Of a DNA stretch of 42,438 nt, positions 1 through 7,524 are shown piece after piece. A model generated the notes under the pieces. It worked only from the letters and a program-made list of their open reading frames with translations. It did no database searches and was not told the DNA's origin. The DNA is taken from contig NZ_FWZX01000045.1 in assembly GCF_900177295.1 (NCBI RefSeq), forward strand, positions 1 to 42,438, in the 5' to 3' direction. Numbering within the stretch: the first letter of the stretch is position 1; every line of letters starts with the position of its first letter. The DNA comes from Tistlia consotensis USBA 355. Its GTDB lineage: Bacteria; Pseudomonadota; Alphaproteobacteria; Kiloniellales; DSM-21159. The position numbers and the translations under genes were made by a program.

Positions 1-308
1 CGGGCAGCCGCATGGCCGCCATGGACGCCAAGCTCAGACGCGCCGGCCGGCGCAGCCGATACCGCCTCAGGAAGCAGGTCGTCGAGCCGGTGTTCGGCCA
101 GATCAAGGCGGCCAGGGGCTTCCGCCAGTTCCTGTTGCGCGGATACGCCAAGGTCCGTCACGAGTGGGCCCTCGTCTGCACCGTCCACAACCTCGCAAAG
201 CTCCTCATCGCACGCACCGCCTGACCACCAGACATGCACGGCTCGACAAGCCACCGCCCCCAGCCACCCAGCCGCCCAAACCGCCGCGCCTTTGGCCGGA
301 CAGGCTCC
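1..308 (+). mobile_element. IS1182-family insertion sequence, right-hand part (truncated by window edge)
   Basis: Holds the 3' end of a transposase gene, about 70 noncoding bases and a right terminal repeat. The end at 294-308 (GGCCGGACAGGCTCC) is, reverse-complemented, nearly the same as the left end of the second copy at 42094 (GGAGCTTGTCCGAG), so both belong to one IS type. A CTAG overlaps the outer edge (308-311), as it does at the other copy. The right flank does not continue the dmeF gene broken at the other copy, so these are probably two separate insertions in the same orientation rather than one copy cut by the window. Confidence 0.75.
3..224 (+). CDS. IS1182-family transposase, C-terminal fragment
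   Basis: Open from the first base to the stop at 222-224, about 73 residues. It carries the basic C-terminal signature of IS1182/IS5-like DDE transposases: KQVVEPVFGQIKAARGFRQF, containing the catalytic glutamate region (VVEPVFGQIK), followed by RGYAKVRHEWALVCTVHNLAKL. The N-terminal part lies outside the window. It is a fragment here only because the window begins inside the gene. The in-frame ATG codons at 12 and 21 are internal methionines, not starts. Confidence 0.8.
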   Translation, partial: GSRMAAMDAKLRRAGRRSRYRLRKQVVEPVFGQIKAARGFRQFLLRGYAKVRHEWALVCTVHNLAKLLIARTA

Positions 309-407
309 TAGCCCGGGCCGCGCGCCGGTGGCGGCTCGATCGGCCGATGTCGTGTGCGCGCCCAGGGCGCCGTCAGCTCGCGCCACCGATGCGACTAATA
401 CAACGCA

Positions 408-436
408 TTGAGGCGCTGTTTCACGCGCTTTACACG
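408..436 (+). promoter_or_regulatory. Possible sigma70-type promoter of the pilus operon
   Basis: TTGAGG (408-413), a 17-base spacer and TACACG (431-436) resemble -35/-10 boxes. They sit about 110 bases before the trbC start and 30 bases before the conserved GGAACAA leader motif. The stretch from the IS end (311) to trbC (544) has no convincing gene. The match is by eye and the -10 box is weak. Confidence 0.35.
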
Positions 437-464
437 CGATTTCGGCCGGCGTAGTCTTGCCGGC

Positions 465-506
465 GGAACAACGCCTGTCTTCCGCGCAGGCGAGGCACCG
501 CCTCGC
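465..506 (+). promoter_or_regulatory. GGAACAA leader motif plus hairpin, copy 1 (pilus operon)
   Basis: GGAACAACGCCTGTCT (465-480) is followed by a hairpin with 7-bp arms GCGAGGC / GCCTCGC (490-506) and a 3-base loop. The same arrangement occurs at 12720, 17423 and 22901, each upstream of a rightward unit. Here the hairpin ends 37 bases before the trbC start and lies just upstream of the GGAG ribosome-binding site. It could act as an mRNA leader structure or a protein-binding site; its function is unknown. Confidence 0.45.
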
Positions 507-543
507 TCGCGTGGGTTCGTTGCATCGCCGGAGAACTTGCCCC

Positions 544-957
544 ATGCGCCGCTTCGCATCGGCCGAGAGCGAGTCCGCTCGCAGCTCTCGACCCGGAACG
601 CCCCACCGCCTCGGCAAGAGGCTGACCCTCGCCCTGCTCGCCCTCGCCGCCTTCGCCCTCGTGCTCCTGCTACCCGCCCTCGTGCCCGGCGCCGAGCAGG
701 CGCTGGCCGACACGGCGGATCCCTTCTCGACGGTCAAGTCGAAGGGCGCCAGCGGGCTCAACCTGGCGGTTCCGCTCATCCGCCTGCTGGCCGGCGGCGG
801 GATCCTGACCGTCGCCGTGCTCTTCTTCTTCAAGAAGGCGCCCTGGGGCTGGCTGGCCGGAATCGCCTTCGGGCTGCTGCTGCTGCTGATCGGCCCGGAG
901 ATCGTGAGCTGGATCACCGAGGGCCAGAGCAGCTTCGGCACGGCGATCGCCGGTTAG
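544..957 (+). CDS. trbC: TrbC/VirB2-type conjugative pilin
   Basis: A 137-residue major pilin precursor of the type IV secretion/conjugation pilus. A basic N-terminus (residues 1-26) is followed by a long signal segment ending near ALA (about residue 57). Then come two hydrophobic helices separated by a short polar loop with KKAPWG, the usual TrbC/VirB2 layout. The ATG at 544 is chosen because GGAG lies 11 bases upstream; the reading frame is open further upstream but without a start signal. It is first in the cluster trbC-D-E-J-F-G-I. The TAG stop (955-957) overlaps the edge of a TA-flanked inverted-repeat element. Deleting that element and one TA regenerates a TAG at the same place, so the protein end is probably original. 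Confidence 0.85.
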   Translation: MRRFASAESESARSSRPGTPHRLGKRLTLALLALAAFALVLLLPALVPGAEQALADTADPFSTVKSKGASGLNLAVPLIRLLAGGGILTVAVLFFFKKAPWGWLAGIAFGLLLLLIGPEIVSWITEGQSSFGTAIAG

Positions 958-1223
958 CTTGGATTTCTCGGACCGGAAGGAGTCGCCACGTGCGCCATCG
1001 ATGGACGGGCAAGGAGAAATGCGCAGCGCGATGCGGCGCATCGGGCAAGCGGTTCGACGCAGCCCGTGCGGCGAGGGCGCGCGCCCTACGGGTCGCACCT
1101 GACAGGGTCGCCCGCGGCGTCGATGTCCTCGACCGTAGGGCCGGCTACGCTCTTCGGACTTCTCCGGGCGGATCGAGCCTGCCAGATGCGATGGCGGCCG
1201 CTTCCGGTCCGAGAAATCCAAGC
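957..1223. mobile_element. 267-bp MITE-like element between trbC and trbD
   Basis: Bounded by perfect 23-bp terminal inverted repeats: 957-979 (begins GCTTGGATTTCTCGGACC) and its exact reverse complement at 1201-1223. Each is flanked outside by TA (955-956 and 1224-1225). It encodes no transposase; internal open frames are short and unlike known proteins. Excising the element plus one TA gives a normal junction: trbC stop TAG, then GGGGA and the TTG start of trbD about 24 bases on. TA duplication and this size fit a non-autonomous IS630/Tc1-mariner-like element; the family assignment is inference. It must be transcribed within the pilus operon and could form a long hairpin there. Confidence 0.75.
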
Positions 1224-1248
1224 TAGGCCGGCGACGGGGAGCGCCCCT

Positions 1249-1578
1249 TTGGCCATCCGCCTGGAAGGCTCGCCGATCCTCTCGGCCGTCGCACTGCCGG
1301 GGCACGTCCTCTACGTGCCGCCGGCGCTGTGGGCGGCGAACCTGCTGGTCTCCTTTCTCGTCGCTCTCGTCGCCGGCGCCATCCTGGGCGGCGGGATCCG
1401 CTTCGAGTTCCTGCTCGTCGTGGCCGTCGTCGCCCACGTTGTCCTGGCAATCCGCTATCTGCGGGAGCCCTTCGTCGCGCGGCTGTTCACCTGCTACCTG
1501 CAGGGCCGGCCGGTCGCTCCCCGGCAGCGTACCCGCTCGCGCGAGCGGCTGCCGGGGGCCGTGCAGCGACTGCACTGA
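1249..1578 (+). CDS. trbD: TrbD/VirB3-like inner-membrane conjugation protein
   Basis: A small (109 residues) two-helix membrane protein that works with the VirB4/TrbE ATPase. It has a short N-terminal stretch, a proline-containing turn, two adjacent hydrophobic helices (roughly residues 28-45 and 48-66) and a basic C-terminus, which is the VirB3/TrbD plan. I chose the TTG at 1249 because GGGGA lies 8 bases upstream and because the start falls just after the inserted inverted-repeat element. The longer open frame starting at 1066 would take its N-terminus from that element and is unlikely. Its position between pilin and VirB4 gene supports the call more than sequence similarity does. Confidence 0.75.
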   Translation: MAIRLEGSPILSAVALPGHVLYVPPALWAANLLVSFLVALVAGAILGGGIRFEFLLVVAVVAHVVLAIRYLREPFVARLFTCYLQGRPVAPRQRTRSRERLPGAVQRLH

Positions 1579-1643
1579 GCCCCGCCGGCGACCCCTCGCT
1601 CCGGGCGCGCCGGCCGGGCCACCTCCGCTGGAGCATCGACACC

Positions 1644-4094
1644 ATGAGCATCGACGCCCTGCAGCAACTGGTCGACAACCTGGGCCCCTCGGAGCTCTCG
1701 AAAGGCGTCGTCGCCTTCGGCTCCACGGTCGCCCTCGGATTGCTCGGCAGCCTCGCCGTGCCGGCCCTGCGCCGTCGGGCGCTGCCCCGGATCACGGAAA
1801 CCAGGCTGATCGACTACCTGCCGTTCGCAGAGCCTCTCGAGGACGGCGTGACGCTGCGCTGCAAGGACGGCGCGCTCTCGATCATGCTCGCCATCCCCGG
1901 CGCGCCCACGGCCGCGATGGAGCGCCAGGAGCTCTTCCAGCTGCGTGCGGCGCGGCAGGCGTGGATCGAGAGCCTGCAGGCCTCGGGCGTGACGACCCGC
2001 GTGTTCGCCCAGAGGAGGCTGCGGCGCCTGCCCATCGCGGAGGGCGCCGGCCATCCTGCCCGGGCGCGGCTCATGCGCGCCTACAATCGCCGGTTCCTGC
2101 GCAGCTACGAGACGCATTTCCGGGCCGTTCTCACGGTTCCCGGCGACGACGACCGGGCCCGGCAACGCCTGAACGAGGCTCTGAGGACGAGCTGCGAGAT
2201 CCTTACCCGCTACCACGCGCGCGCACTGGCGCTCGAGGAGGGCGCCCTCGAGTTCTGGGCCTATCTCCTCAATCCCGCAAACCTCGACCAGGACGGCAAC
2301 GCCGTGGTCGGCCGGGAGCGCCATGCGCTCGACGAGGCGCTCTACGGCGGCGCCATAGACCTTCACCGGGACAGCGGGCTCCTCGAGTTCCACGGCGGCG
2401 AGGCCCCGCGCTACGCCCGCCTGATCGGAATCCAGCGTCCGGGCCGGCAGTCGAGCGAAGCGCTGCTCGCCGACCTGCTGGCCCTGGAGGCGGAGATCAC
2501 CGTCTGCCAGCAGGTCGTCGTCATTCCCGACGGCGAGGCCGAGCTGATGGTCAAGCGCAAGGGCGACCAGGCTGCATCGGTCGTGTGGGCGAGCAACGGC
2601 GAGCAGTTCGGCGCGGCGCTTCGCCTGCTCGCCTCCGGTTCCGAGCAGCAGCAGAAGCTCTGCCGCTACCAGCTGACCGTGCTCGCGATCGCGGACTCGC
2701 CCGAGGAGCTCGAGGAAGCCGAGACGGCCATCCGGCGTGTCCTGGCGAGCCACCAGGTTCGACCGATCACCGAGACCCTCTGTGCGGGGCCGACCTTCTT
2801 CTCGCTGCTGCCGACCTTCGACGAGCGGCCGCGCGAGACCCACCTCTTCAGCGCGAACGTGGCCGACCTCGTCGCCTTCGAGCAACCCTCCCAGGGCCTC
2901 GCCCGCTGCGACTGGGGGCCTTCGCCCGTCGCCCTGCTGCCGACCGCCGAGGGCGGCGCCTACGGCTTCGCCTTCCACACGAGCGAGGAGCGCGAGGCGC
3001 CCGGGCATACGATCGTCTTCGGGCCGACCGGAGCCGGCAAGACGACGGCCCTCACCTTTCTCGCGACCGCCGCCCTCGAGCGCTTTGCGGACCTGCGCGT
3101 CTTCTACCTCGATCGCGGCTACTCGGCGCTCACCTGGGCACTGAGGTACGGGGCACGCTACATCACCTTCTCAGGCCCGCTCGGCCCGGGCGTCCAGGCC
3201 GCGCGCCTCCAGCCCTTCCAGCAGCGGCTGGACGGGTCGAGCCGCCAGCATCTCTCGATGCTGCTTCGCCTCATGGCCGGCGGCGAGGACGAGACCCTGG
3301 CGATGATCGACCGCGCCATGCAGACGCTCGCCACCCTCGATCCCGCGGATCGGAGGATCGAGGTCCTCGCCGAAGCCTGCTTCCCGCCGGGCAGCGACGC
3401 GAGGCGGCGTCTGGAGCGGTGGATCGGCGACGGCCCCTACGGCGGCGTCTTCGCTTCCGGCACCGACTTCGAGCTCGGCCAGGACCGGGCCTTCGCCATA
3501 GACCTCTCGACCGCGCTCGCAGATCCCGACCTGGCGGCGCCGATCGTCGAGGAGATCTTCTGGCGGATCGACCAGGTCGCGGCCGCGACCGGCGACCCGA
3601 CCCTGGTCATCGTCGACGAGTGCCGCTCGATGCTCGAGCATCCGATCTTTCGAGCCGAGTTCGTGCGCCGCCTGCGCGAGGGCCGGCGCAAGCGCCAGGT
3701 CATCTGCGCCTGCTTCCAGGATCCGCGCTCCCTCGAGGGCTTCGGGCCGGCGTTCGCCTCGGACGTCCGCACCAACGCCCCGACCCACCTCTTTTTCCGG
3801 TCCCGGCGCACGCGCGAGGACGACTTCGCGAGCTGGGGCCTCACCGAGGGCGAGCAGGACTTCCTGCGCGGCGACGGCCCGACGGCCCACCTCTCCCACG
3901 CCATGCTCGTCCGGAAGGAAGAGGCCGGCGACTCGGTCGTGATCGACCTCAACCTCTCGGGCATCGGACAGGAGCTCGGTTTCTTCGCCGGCGGGGACAA
4001 GAGCCGCCGGCGAGCGCTGGCCTGCTACGCGTGCCATGGCGAGGCCGCCTGGGCGGAGCAGTACCTGCTGCAGATGCAAGGAGACACCCCATGA
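1644..4094 (+). CDS. trbE: TrbE/VirB4 type IV secretion ATPase
   Basis: An 816-residue ATPase that energizes pilus assembly and substrate transfer at the inner membrane. A short hydrophobic N-terminal segment precedes the CagE/TrbE/VirB N-domain. Walker A GPTGAGKT is at residues 460-467 and Walker B LVIVDE at 654-659, followed by a region with FQDPRSLEG and RSRRTRE typical of VirB4. Length matches the family. The ATG at 1644 gives a normal N-terminus; the frame is open far upstream because of high GC. The stop overlaps the next start (ATGA at 4091-4094), implying translational coupling to trbJ. Confidence 0.93.
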   Translation: MSIDALQQLVDNLGPSELSKGVVAFGSTVALGLLGSLAVPALRRRALPRITETRLIDYLPFAEPLEDGVTLRCKDGALSIMLAIPGAPTAAMERQELFQLRAARQAWIESLQASGVTTRVFAQRRLRRLPIAEGAGHPARARLMRAYNRRFLRSYETHFRAVLTVPGDDDRARQRLNEALRTSCEILTRYHARALALEEGALEFWAYLLNPANLDQDGNAVVGRERHALDEALYGGAIDLHRDSGLLEFHGGEAPRYARLIGIQRPGRQSSEALLADLLALEAEITVCQQVVVIPDGEAELMVKRKGDQAASVVWASNGEQFGAALRLLASGSEQQQKLCRYQLTVLAIADSPEELEEAETAIRRVLASHQVRPITETLCAGPTFFSLLPTFDERPRETHLFSANVADLVAFEQPSQGLARCDWGPSPVALLPTAEGGAYGFAFHTSEEREAPGHTIVFGPTGAGKTTALTFLATAALERFADLRVFYLDRGYSALTWALRYGARYITFSGPLGPGVQAARLQPFQQRLDGSSRQHLSMLLRLMAGGEDETLAMIDRAMQTLATLDPADRRIEVLAEACFPPGSDARRRLERWIGDGPYGGVFASGTDFELGQDRAFAIDLSTALADPDLAAPIVEEIFWRIDQVAAATGDPTLVIVDECRSMLEHPIFRAEFVRRLREGRRKRQVICACFQDPRSLEGFGPAFASDVRTNAPTHLFFRSRRTREDDFASWGLTEGEQDFLRGDGPTAHLSHAMLVRKEEAGDSVVIDLNLSGIGQELGFFAGGDKSRRRALACYACHGEAAWAEQYLLQMQGDTP

Positions 4095-5149
4095 CGACGC
4101 GATCGAGGACCACCGCGGTCCGCTTCGTCGCCTTCCGGCCCCTCGCCGCCGACCACGGAGCCCGGGGCCTTCGCGGGCGGCGGCGCCGGAGCGGCCGCCG
4201 CGGGCCGTGGCGACGTTTGCGCCTGCCGGCGGCGGGTTTCGCCGTCACTCTCGCCGTGCTCGCCTCGAACAGCGTCACGGTGCAGGCCTTCTTCGGAGGC
4301 CTCGGCCAGATCGTCAACGATCCGACCAACAGGATCGAGCTCGTGGCGATGCAGAGCCTGCAGTCCGACCAGCTGCAGCGGCTCTTCGAGCTGCTGACCT
4401 CGACCGACCGCCTTCGCAGCGCGGTCGGCGCGGAAGGACCGATCGGCAGCCTCTTCAAGTTCGCCGACCTGCTGCCGGGCGGCGTCGCCTCCTGGACCGA
4501 CCTCGTGGCCAGCCAGCGGGCGACGCCGACGGCGGCCGCGACGGTCGCCGCGATGAACCGCCTGGTGGACGGCTCGCCCCGGTCCCCCGAGGCCCTGAGG
4601 GCGGTGCTGGACCAGGCGATCGGCAGCGTCGTCGGCGAGGCGGGCCAGCTCCTGGGCGGCAAGGCCTCGGGCCTGCTGTCGGGCGCCGGGCAGGTCGTGA
4701 CCCTGGCGGCCGCCGCCCCCTACTCGGCGATCCCCGACGACCTCGCCGGCGACCTGCCGGCGGACCTCTTCGACAGCGCGGGCTCGGCCATCGCGTTCTC
4801 GGCGGCGACCTATGCGCCGGCGGCGCAGCCGCGCACCTACGAGGGCCAGGTCGAGGTCGCGCAGCGCCTGCGCCGCGAGCTGTCCATGGCGGCCGTCGAC
4901 GCCCACGGCCTTGCGCTCAACGGCCTGCAGGCCAGCTCGCTCGCTGCCTCGCGCCTCGACGGCCTGCGGAAGGCGGGCGCCGAGGCGACCGACCTGCGCG
5001 GCCAGATGGCCTCGCTGCAGGACGCCTTGATCCTGCTCATCGAGGAGCAGGTCGCCACCCGCGCGCTCGTCGCCGCGCAGCTGCGCCTCGAGGCCGCGAG
5101 GGAGCTCCAGCGGCAGCCGGCCGAATCGCTCGCGGCGGAGACCAAGTGA
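4091..5149 (+). CDS. trbJ: TrbJ/VirB5-like periplasmic conjugation protein
   Basis: 352 residues. A long arginine-rich N-terminus leads into a hydrophobic signal segment (about residues 46-62), suggesting export. The mature part is mostly helical, with the motif GQIVNDPTNRIELV near its start and a coiled-coil C-terminal region with many Gln, Glu and Leu, as in TrbJ/VirB5 minor pilus-tip proteins. It overlaps trbE by four bases and the following lipoprotein gene by one (TGATG), placing it firmly in the operon. The unusually basic N-terminal extension before the signal segment is odd; an internal start would shorten it, but none has a better ribosome site. Confidence 0.75.
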   Translation: MTTRSRTTAVRFVAFRPLAADHGARGLRGRRRRSGRRGPWRRLRLPAAGFAVTLAVLASNSVTVQAFFGGLGQIVNDPTNRIELVAMQSLQSDQLQRLFELLTSTDRLRSAVGAEGPIGSLFKFADLLPGGVASWTDLVASQRATPTAAATVAAMNRLVDGSPRSPEALRAVLDQAIGSVVGEAGQLLGGKASGLLSGAGQVVTLAAAAPYSAIPDDLAGDLPADLFDSAGSAIAFSAATYAPAAQPRTYEGQVEVAQRLRRELSMAAVDAHGLALNGLQASSLAASRLDGLRKAGAEATDLRGQMASLQDALILLIEEQVATRALVAAQLRLEAARELQRQPAESLAAETK

Positions 5150-5382
5150 TGCGCGCCGCCTTGCTCGCAGCCTGCCTGCTGCTCGCCGGATGCAGCGCCC
5201 TGCCGAGCGAAGACCGGCCGCTCGGGGCCGGTGAGAGCGATGCCGCGCCGCTTCCCAGCCCCTGTGCCTGCCGGGAGCTCCCGCAGCACTGGGAAAAGGC
5301 CATGCTTCTGCAGGACGTCAGGATCCCGCTCGCCCGGCCGCGGGTCGCGAGCCGGGCGAGCGGCGCGGCGGCGCTCGCGTGA
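5149..5382 (+). CDS. Small TrbK/VirB7-like lipoprotein
   Basis: 77 residues with a classic lipoprotein signal: LLAACLLLAGC, lipobox cysteine near residue 15. It sits in the slot between trbJ and trbF where the TrbK (entry exclusion) or VirB7 (outer-membrane core) lipoprotein is found in related operons. The mature part is short, has CAC in its middle and no domain I recognise, so position is the main argument. Its start shares the A of the trbJ stop and its own stop overlaps the GTG of trbF. Confidence 0.6.
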   Translation: MRAALLAACLLLAGCSALPSEDRPLGAGESDAAPLPSPCACRELPQHWEKAMLLQDVRIPLARPRVASRASGAAALA

Positions 5383-6173
5383 GCGCGATCCGGAGCCTCG
5401 CCCGCGATCGCGGGACTTCGCCGCCGCGCTGGCCCTGGCGCGGCATGGCGCGTCAGGCGCACCCGGCCGCGAGCGCGGGCGATCTCCCCGCGCCTGCCGC
5501 TCTGGGGCCGGACCTGCCCGGCCGGCACGACACCGGCCACGCCTACCGGCGGCTCGACAAGACCAACCGCATCCTCGCCTTCCTCCTGGTCGGCTCCTGG
5601 GCGGTCAACGCCCTGCTGGCGACCGGCTACTTCATCCTCTTGCCTCTGAAGCAGGTCGAGCCGTGGCTCCTGACCGTCAGCCCCGAATCAAAGCAGGTCG
5701 TGACGGTCGAGCCGCTGCACCGCGATCTCGACGCCTGGCAGGCCGCGACGACCCAGTGGGTCGCCCAGTGGGTCACCCAGCGCCATACGGTGCTGCCGGA
5801 CCGCGGGCATACCGAAGCGCGGCTCAAATGGCTCTACCTGCGCTCGGTGGAAAAGCCCGTCTACGAGGACATCGAGAGCCCGGAGGAGAAGCGCTTCACG
5901 CTCGACATGATCCGGCGCGGCGGCAGTCGCACGGTCAAGATCGAGAGCGTCTCGCGGGTCGCCGAGGACTTCTACCTGGTGAACTTCGAGACCCAGGACT
6001 CCTTCCCTCACCAGACCGAGGTCCAGCGGTCGCGCTGGACCGCCACCGTGCGCATCGCCTTCCGGCCCGTCGACTATGCGCGCGGCGAGATCCAGTCGGG
6101 CGAGGCGCGCGACCGCCTGCTCAGCTTCGGGTTCACCGTCGTCGACTACACCGTGCAGCCCTCTCTTACCTGA
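5379..6173 (+). CDS. trbF: TrbF/VirB8-type inner-membrane scaffold protein
   Basis: 264 residues, the usual size for TrbF. A proline-rich cytoplasmic N-terminus is followed by one transmembrane helix (about residues 62-88). The periplasmic VirB8 domain then includes VTVEPLHRDLDAWQA, a motif resembling W..W.. repeats around residues 125-135, and RWTATVRIAFRPVDYA near the end. VirB8/TrbF proteins nucleate the secretion channel and bind VirB9 and VirB10 homologues, both encoded immediately downstream. The start is GTG at 5379 overlapping the previous stop (GTGA). Confidence 0.9.
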   Translation: MSAIRSLARDRGTSPPRWPWRGMARQAHPAASAGDLPAPAALGPDLPGRHDTGHAYRRLDKTNRILAFLLVGSWAVNALLATGYFILLPLKQVEPWLLTVSPESKQVVTVEPLHRDLDAWQAATTQWVAQWVTQRHTVLPDRGHTEARLKWLYLRSVEKPVYEDIESPEEKRFTLDMIRRGGSRTVKIESVSRVAEDFYLVNFETQDSFPHQTEVQRSRWTATVRIAFRPVDYARGEIQSGEARDRLLSFGFTVVDYTVQPSLT

Positions 6174-6189
6174 CCACGGGGGTCCAGTC

Positions 6190-7524
6190 TTGGAACGCCG
6201 CAAGCCGCTCTGCCGACCCGGTGCCGCGATCGCCCTCGGCGCTGTCCAGGCCCTGTCTCTGCTGGCGCTGTCCCTCCTGGTCCTGGCGCTCGCCGGTCCG
6301 GCGCAGGCCCAGAGCATCCCCCCGAGCGTGACGGCGGGCGGCGCGAACGCCGGCCGCCAGCAGGCGCTCCCGCCGCAACCCAGCATCGTCAACCAGCTCT
6401 CGCAGCCCTCAGCCGGCCAGGGGGCCGCCTACCGCGGCCCGGTCTACCAGGCGCCCCAGTCCCAGGCGCCCCAGTCCCCCGGCATCCGCTCCGGCGGGGC
6501 CCAGGCGGCGGCGCCGGTCGTTGCCCAGGGAGCCTACGCCTCCCAGGCCGGTCCGACCGATCCCTCCTATCAGGGCGCCGTGCCGCCGGGCGTCTTCGTC
6601 GGCCCGCTCGACCAGGTGCAGGGCGCCTGGGACGAGCCGGTCGCGGCGCCGGGCCAGATCGCGCCCGGCGTCCGCGTCGCCGCCTGGGCCCCGCAGGACG
6701 TCATCCGGCTGCGCGTGCGCGAGTTCATGGTCTCGTCGATCTACCTGCCGCCCTGCGAGGAGATCACCGACATCCTGGTCGGCGATTCCCGCGTCTTCCT
6801 CGTGCGCCAGCCTCGCCTGAACCTCGTCACCGTCCAGGTCACCAATCCCGAGGCCGACACCAACCTCGAGATCATTACCCGCAGCGGCATGATCTACTCG
6901 TTCTACCTGCGGGCCGAGCCGATCGAGGCCGACCAGCTGCCGGACCTCAAGACGACCGTCACCGCGCCGGGCCTATGCGGGCGGCCGGCAGCCTCGGCCG
7001 CGCCAGCCGCGGCCCCGGCATCGGGCTCGGCGCCGGCTCGGGCCAGCCTCGCGCCCTTCGATCCGGCGGCGCTGCGCTTCGACGATCTCGGGATCTTCGT
7101 GCAACGGCCGGAAGACGCCGGCGCCGCGCCCCTCAGGGTCTGGCACGATGGGCAGAAGACCTATCTCGACTTCGGCGACCCCGGCGATCGGCCGGGCTTC
7201 GTCCTGCCTGCAGTCTTCGAGACGTCGGATGGCGTCGACCGGCCGGTGAACTACTGGCGGGCCGAGACGACGGGACCGCTGGTGCTGGTGGTCGAGGCAG
7301 TCGGGAATCTCACCCTCAAGAGCGGCGACCGCGTCGTCTGCATCCGCATGCGCGACGGCTTCCTGCCTGGAACGCCGCTGCCGGGATCCGCCCTGACAGC
7401 CGGCGTCGGCGAGCGACGCAGCGCCGATGCCGGCGGGCTTCTGGGGGCACTCGGCCTCGGCGGCGGGTCGCCGGCGCCCGGCTCGGGCGGCGAAACCGCC
7501 GCGCCGGGCGAGGTTGGCCGGTGA
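6190..7524 (+). CDS. trbG: TrbG/VirB9-type outer-membrane core protein
   Basis: 444 residues, longer than usual for TrbG (about 280-330). After a signal peptide ending AQA (about residue 39) comes a low-complexity Pro/Gln/Tyr stretch (YQAPQSQAPQSP). The VirB9 domain begins around residue 170, with REFMVSSIYLPPCEEITDI, NLVTVQVTNPEADTNLEI and a C-terminal DFGDP and RPGFVLPAVF segment. An added Gly/Ser/Pro tail follows. I chose TTG at 6190 because GGGGG lies 8 bases upstream and it places the signal peptide correctly; the frame is open upstream only inside trbF. Its stop overlaps the trbI GTG. Confidence 0.88.
   Translation: MERRKPLCRPGAAIALGAVQALSLLALSLLVLALAGPAQAQSIPPSVTAGGANAGRQQALPPQPSIVNQLSQPSAGQGAAYRGPVYQAPQSQAPQSPGIRSGGAQAAAPVVAQGAYASQAGPTDPSYQGAVPPGVFVGPLDQVQGAWDEPVAAPGQIAPGVRVAAWAPQDVIRLRVREFMVSSIYLPPCEEITDILVGDSRVFLVRQPRLNLVTVQVTNPEADTNLEIITRSGMIYSFYLRAEPIEADQLPDLKTTVTAPGLCGRPAASAAPAAAPASGSAPARASLAPFDPAALRFDDLGIFVQRPEDAGAAPLRVWHDGQKTYLDFGDPGDRPGFVLPAVFETSDGVDRPVNYWRAETTGPLVLVVEAVGNLTLKSGDRVVCIRMRDGFLPGTPLPGSALTAGVGERRSADAGGLLGALGLGGGSPAPGSGGETAAPGEVGR

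Noticed and set aside
1066-1248. N-terminal extension of trbD
   Set aside because: It reads through the inverted-repeat element; a TTG with a good ribosome site at 1249 restores a family-sized protein.
1439-5149. A 1236-codon plus-strand open frame
   Set aside because: Only its last 352 codons are real (trbJ). The rest is a +1 shadow of trbE with an Arg/Pro/Gly-rich, non-protein-like composition caused by high GC.
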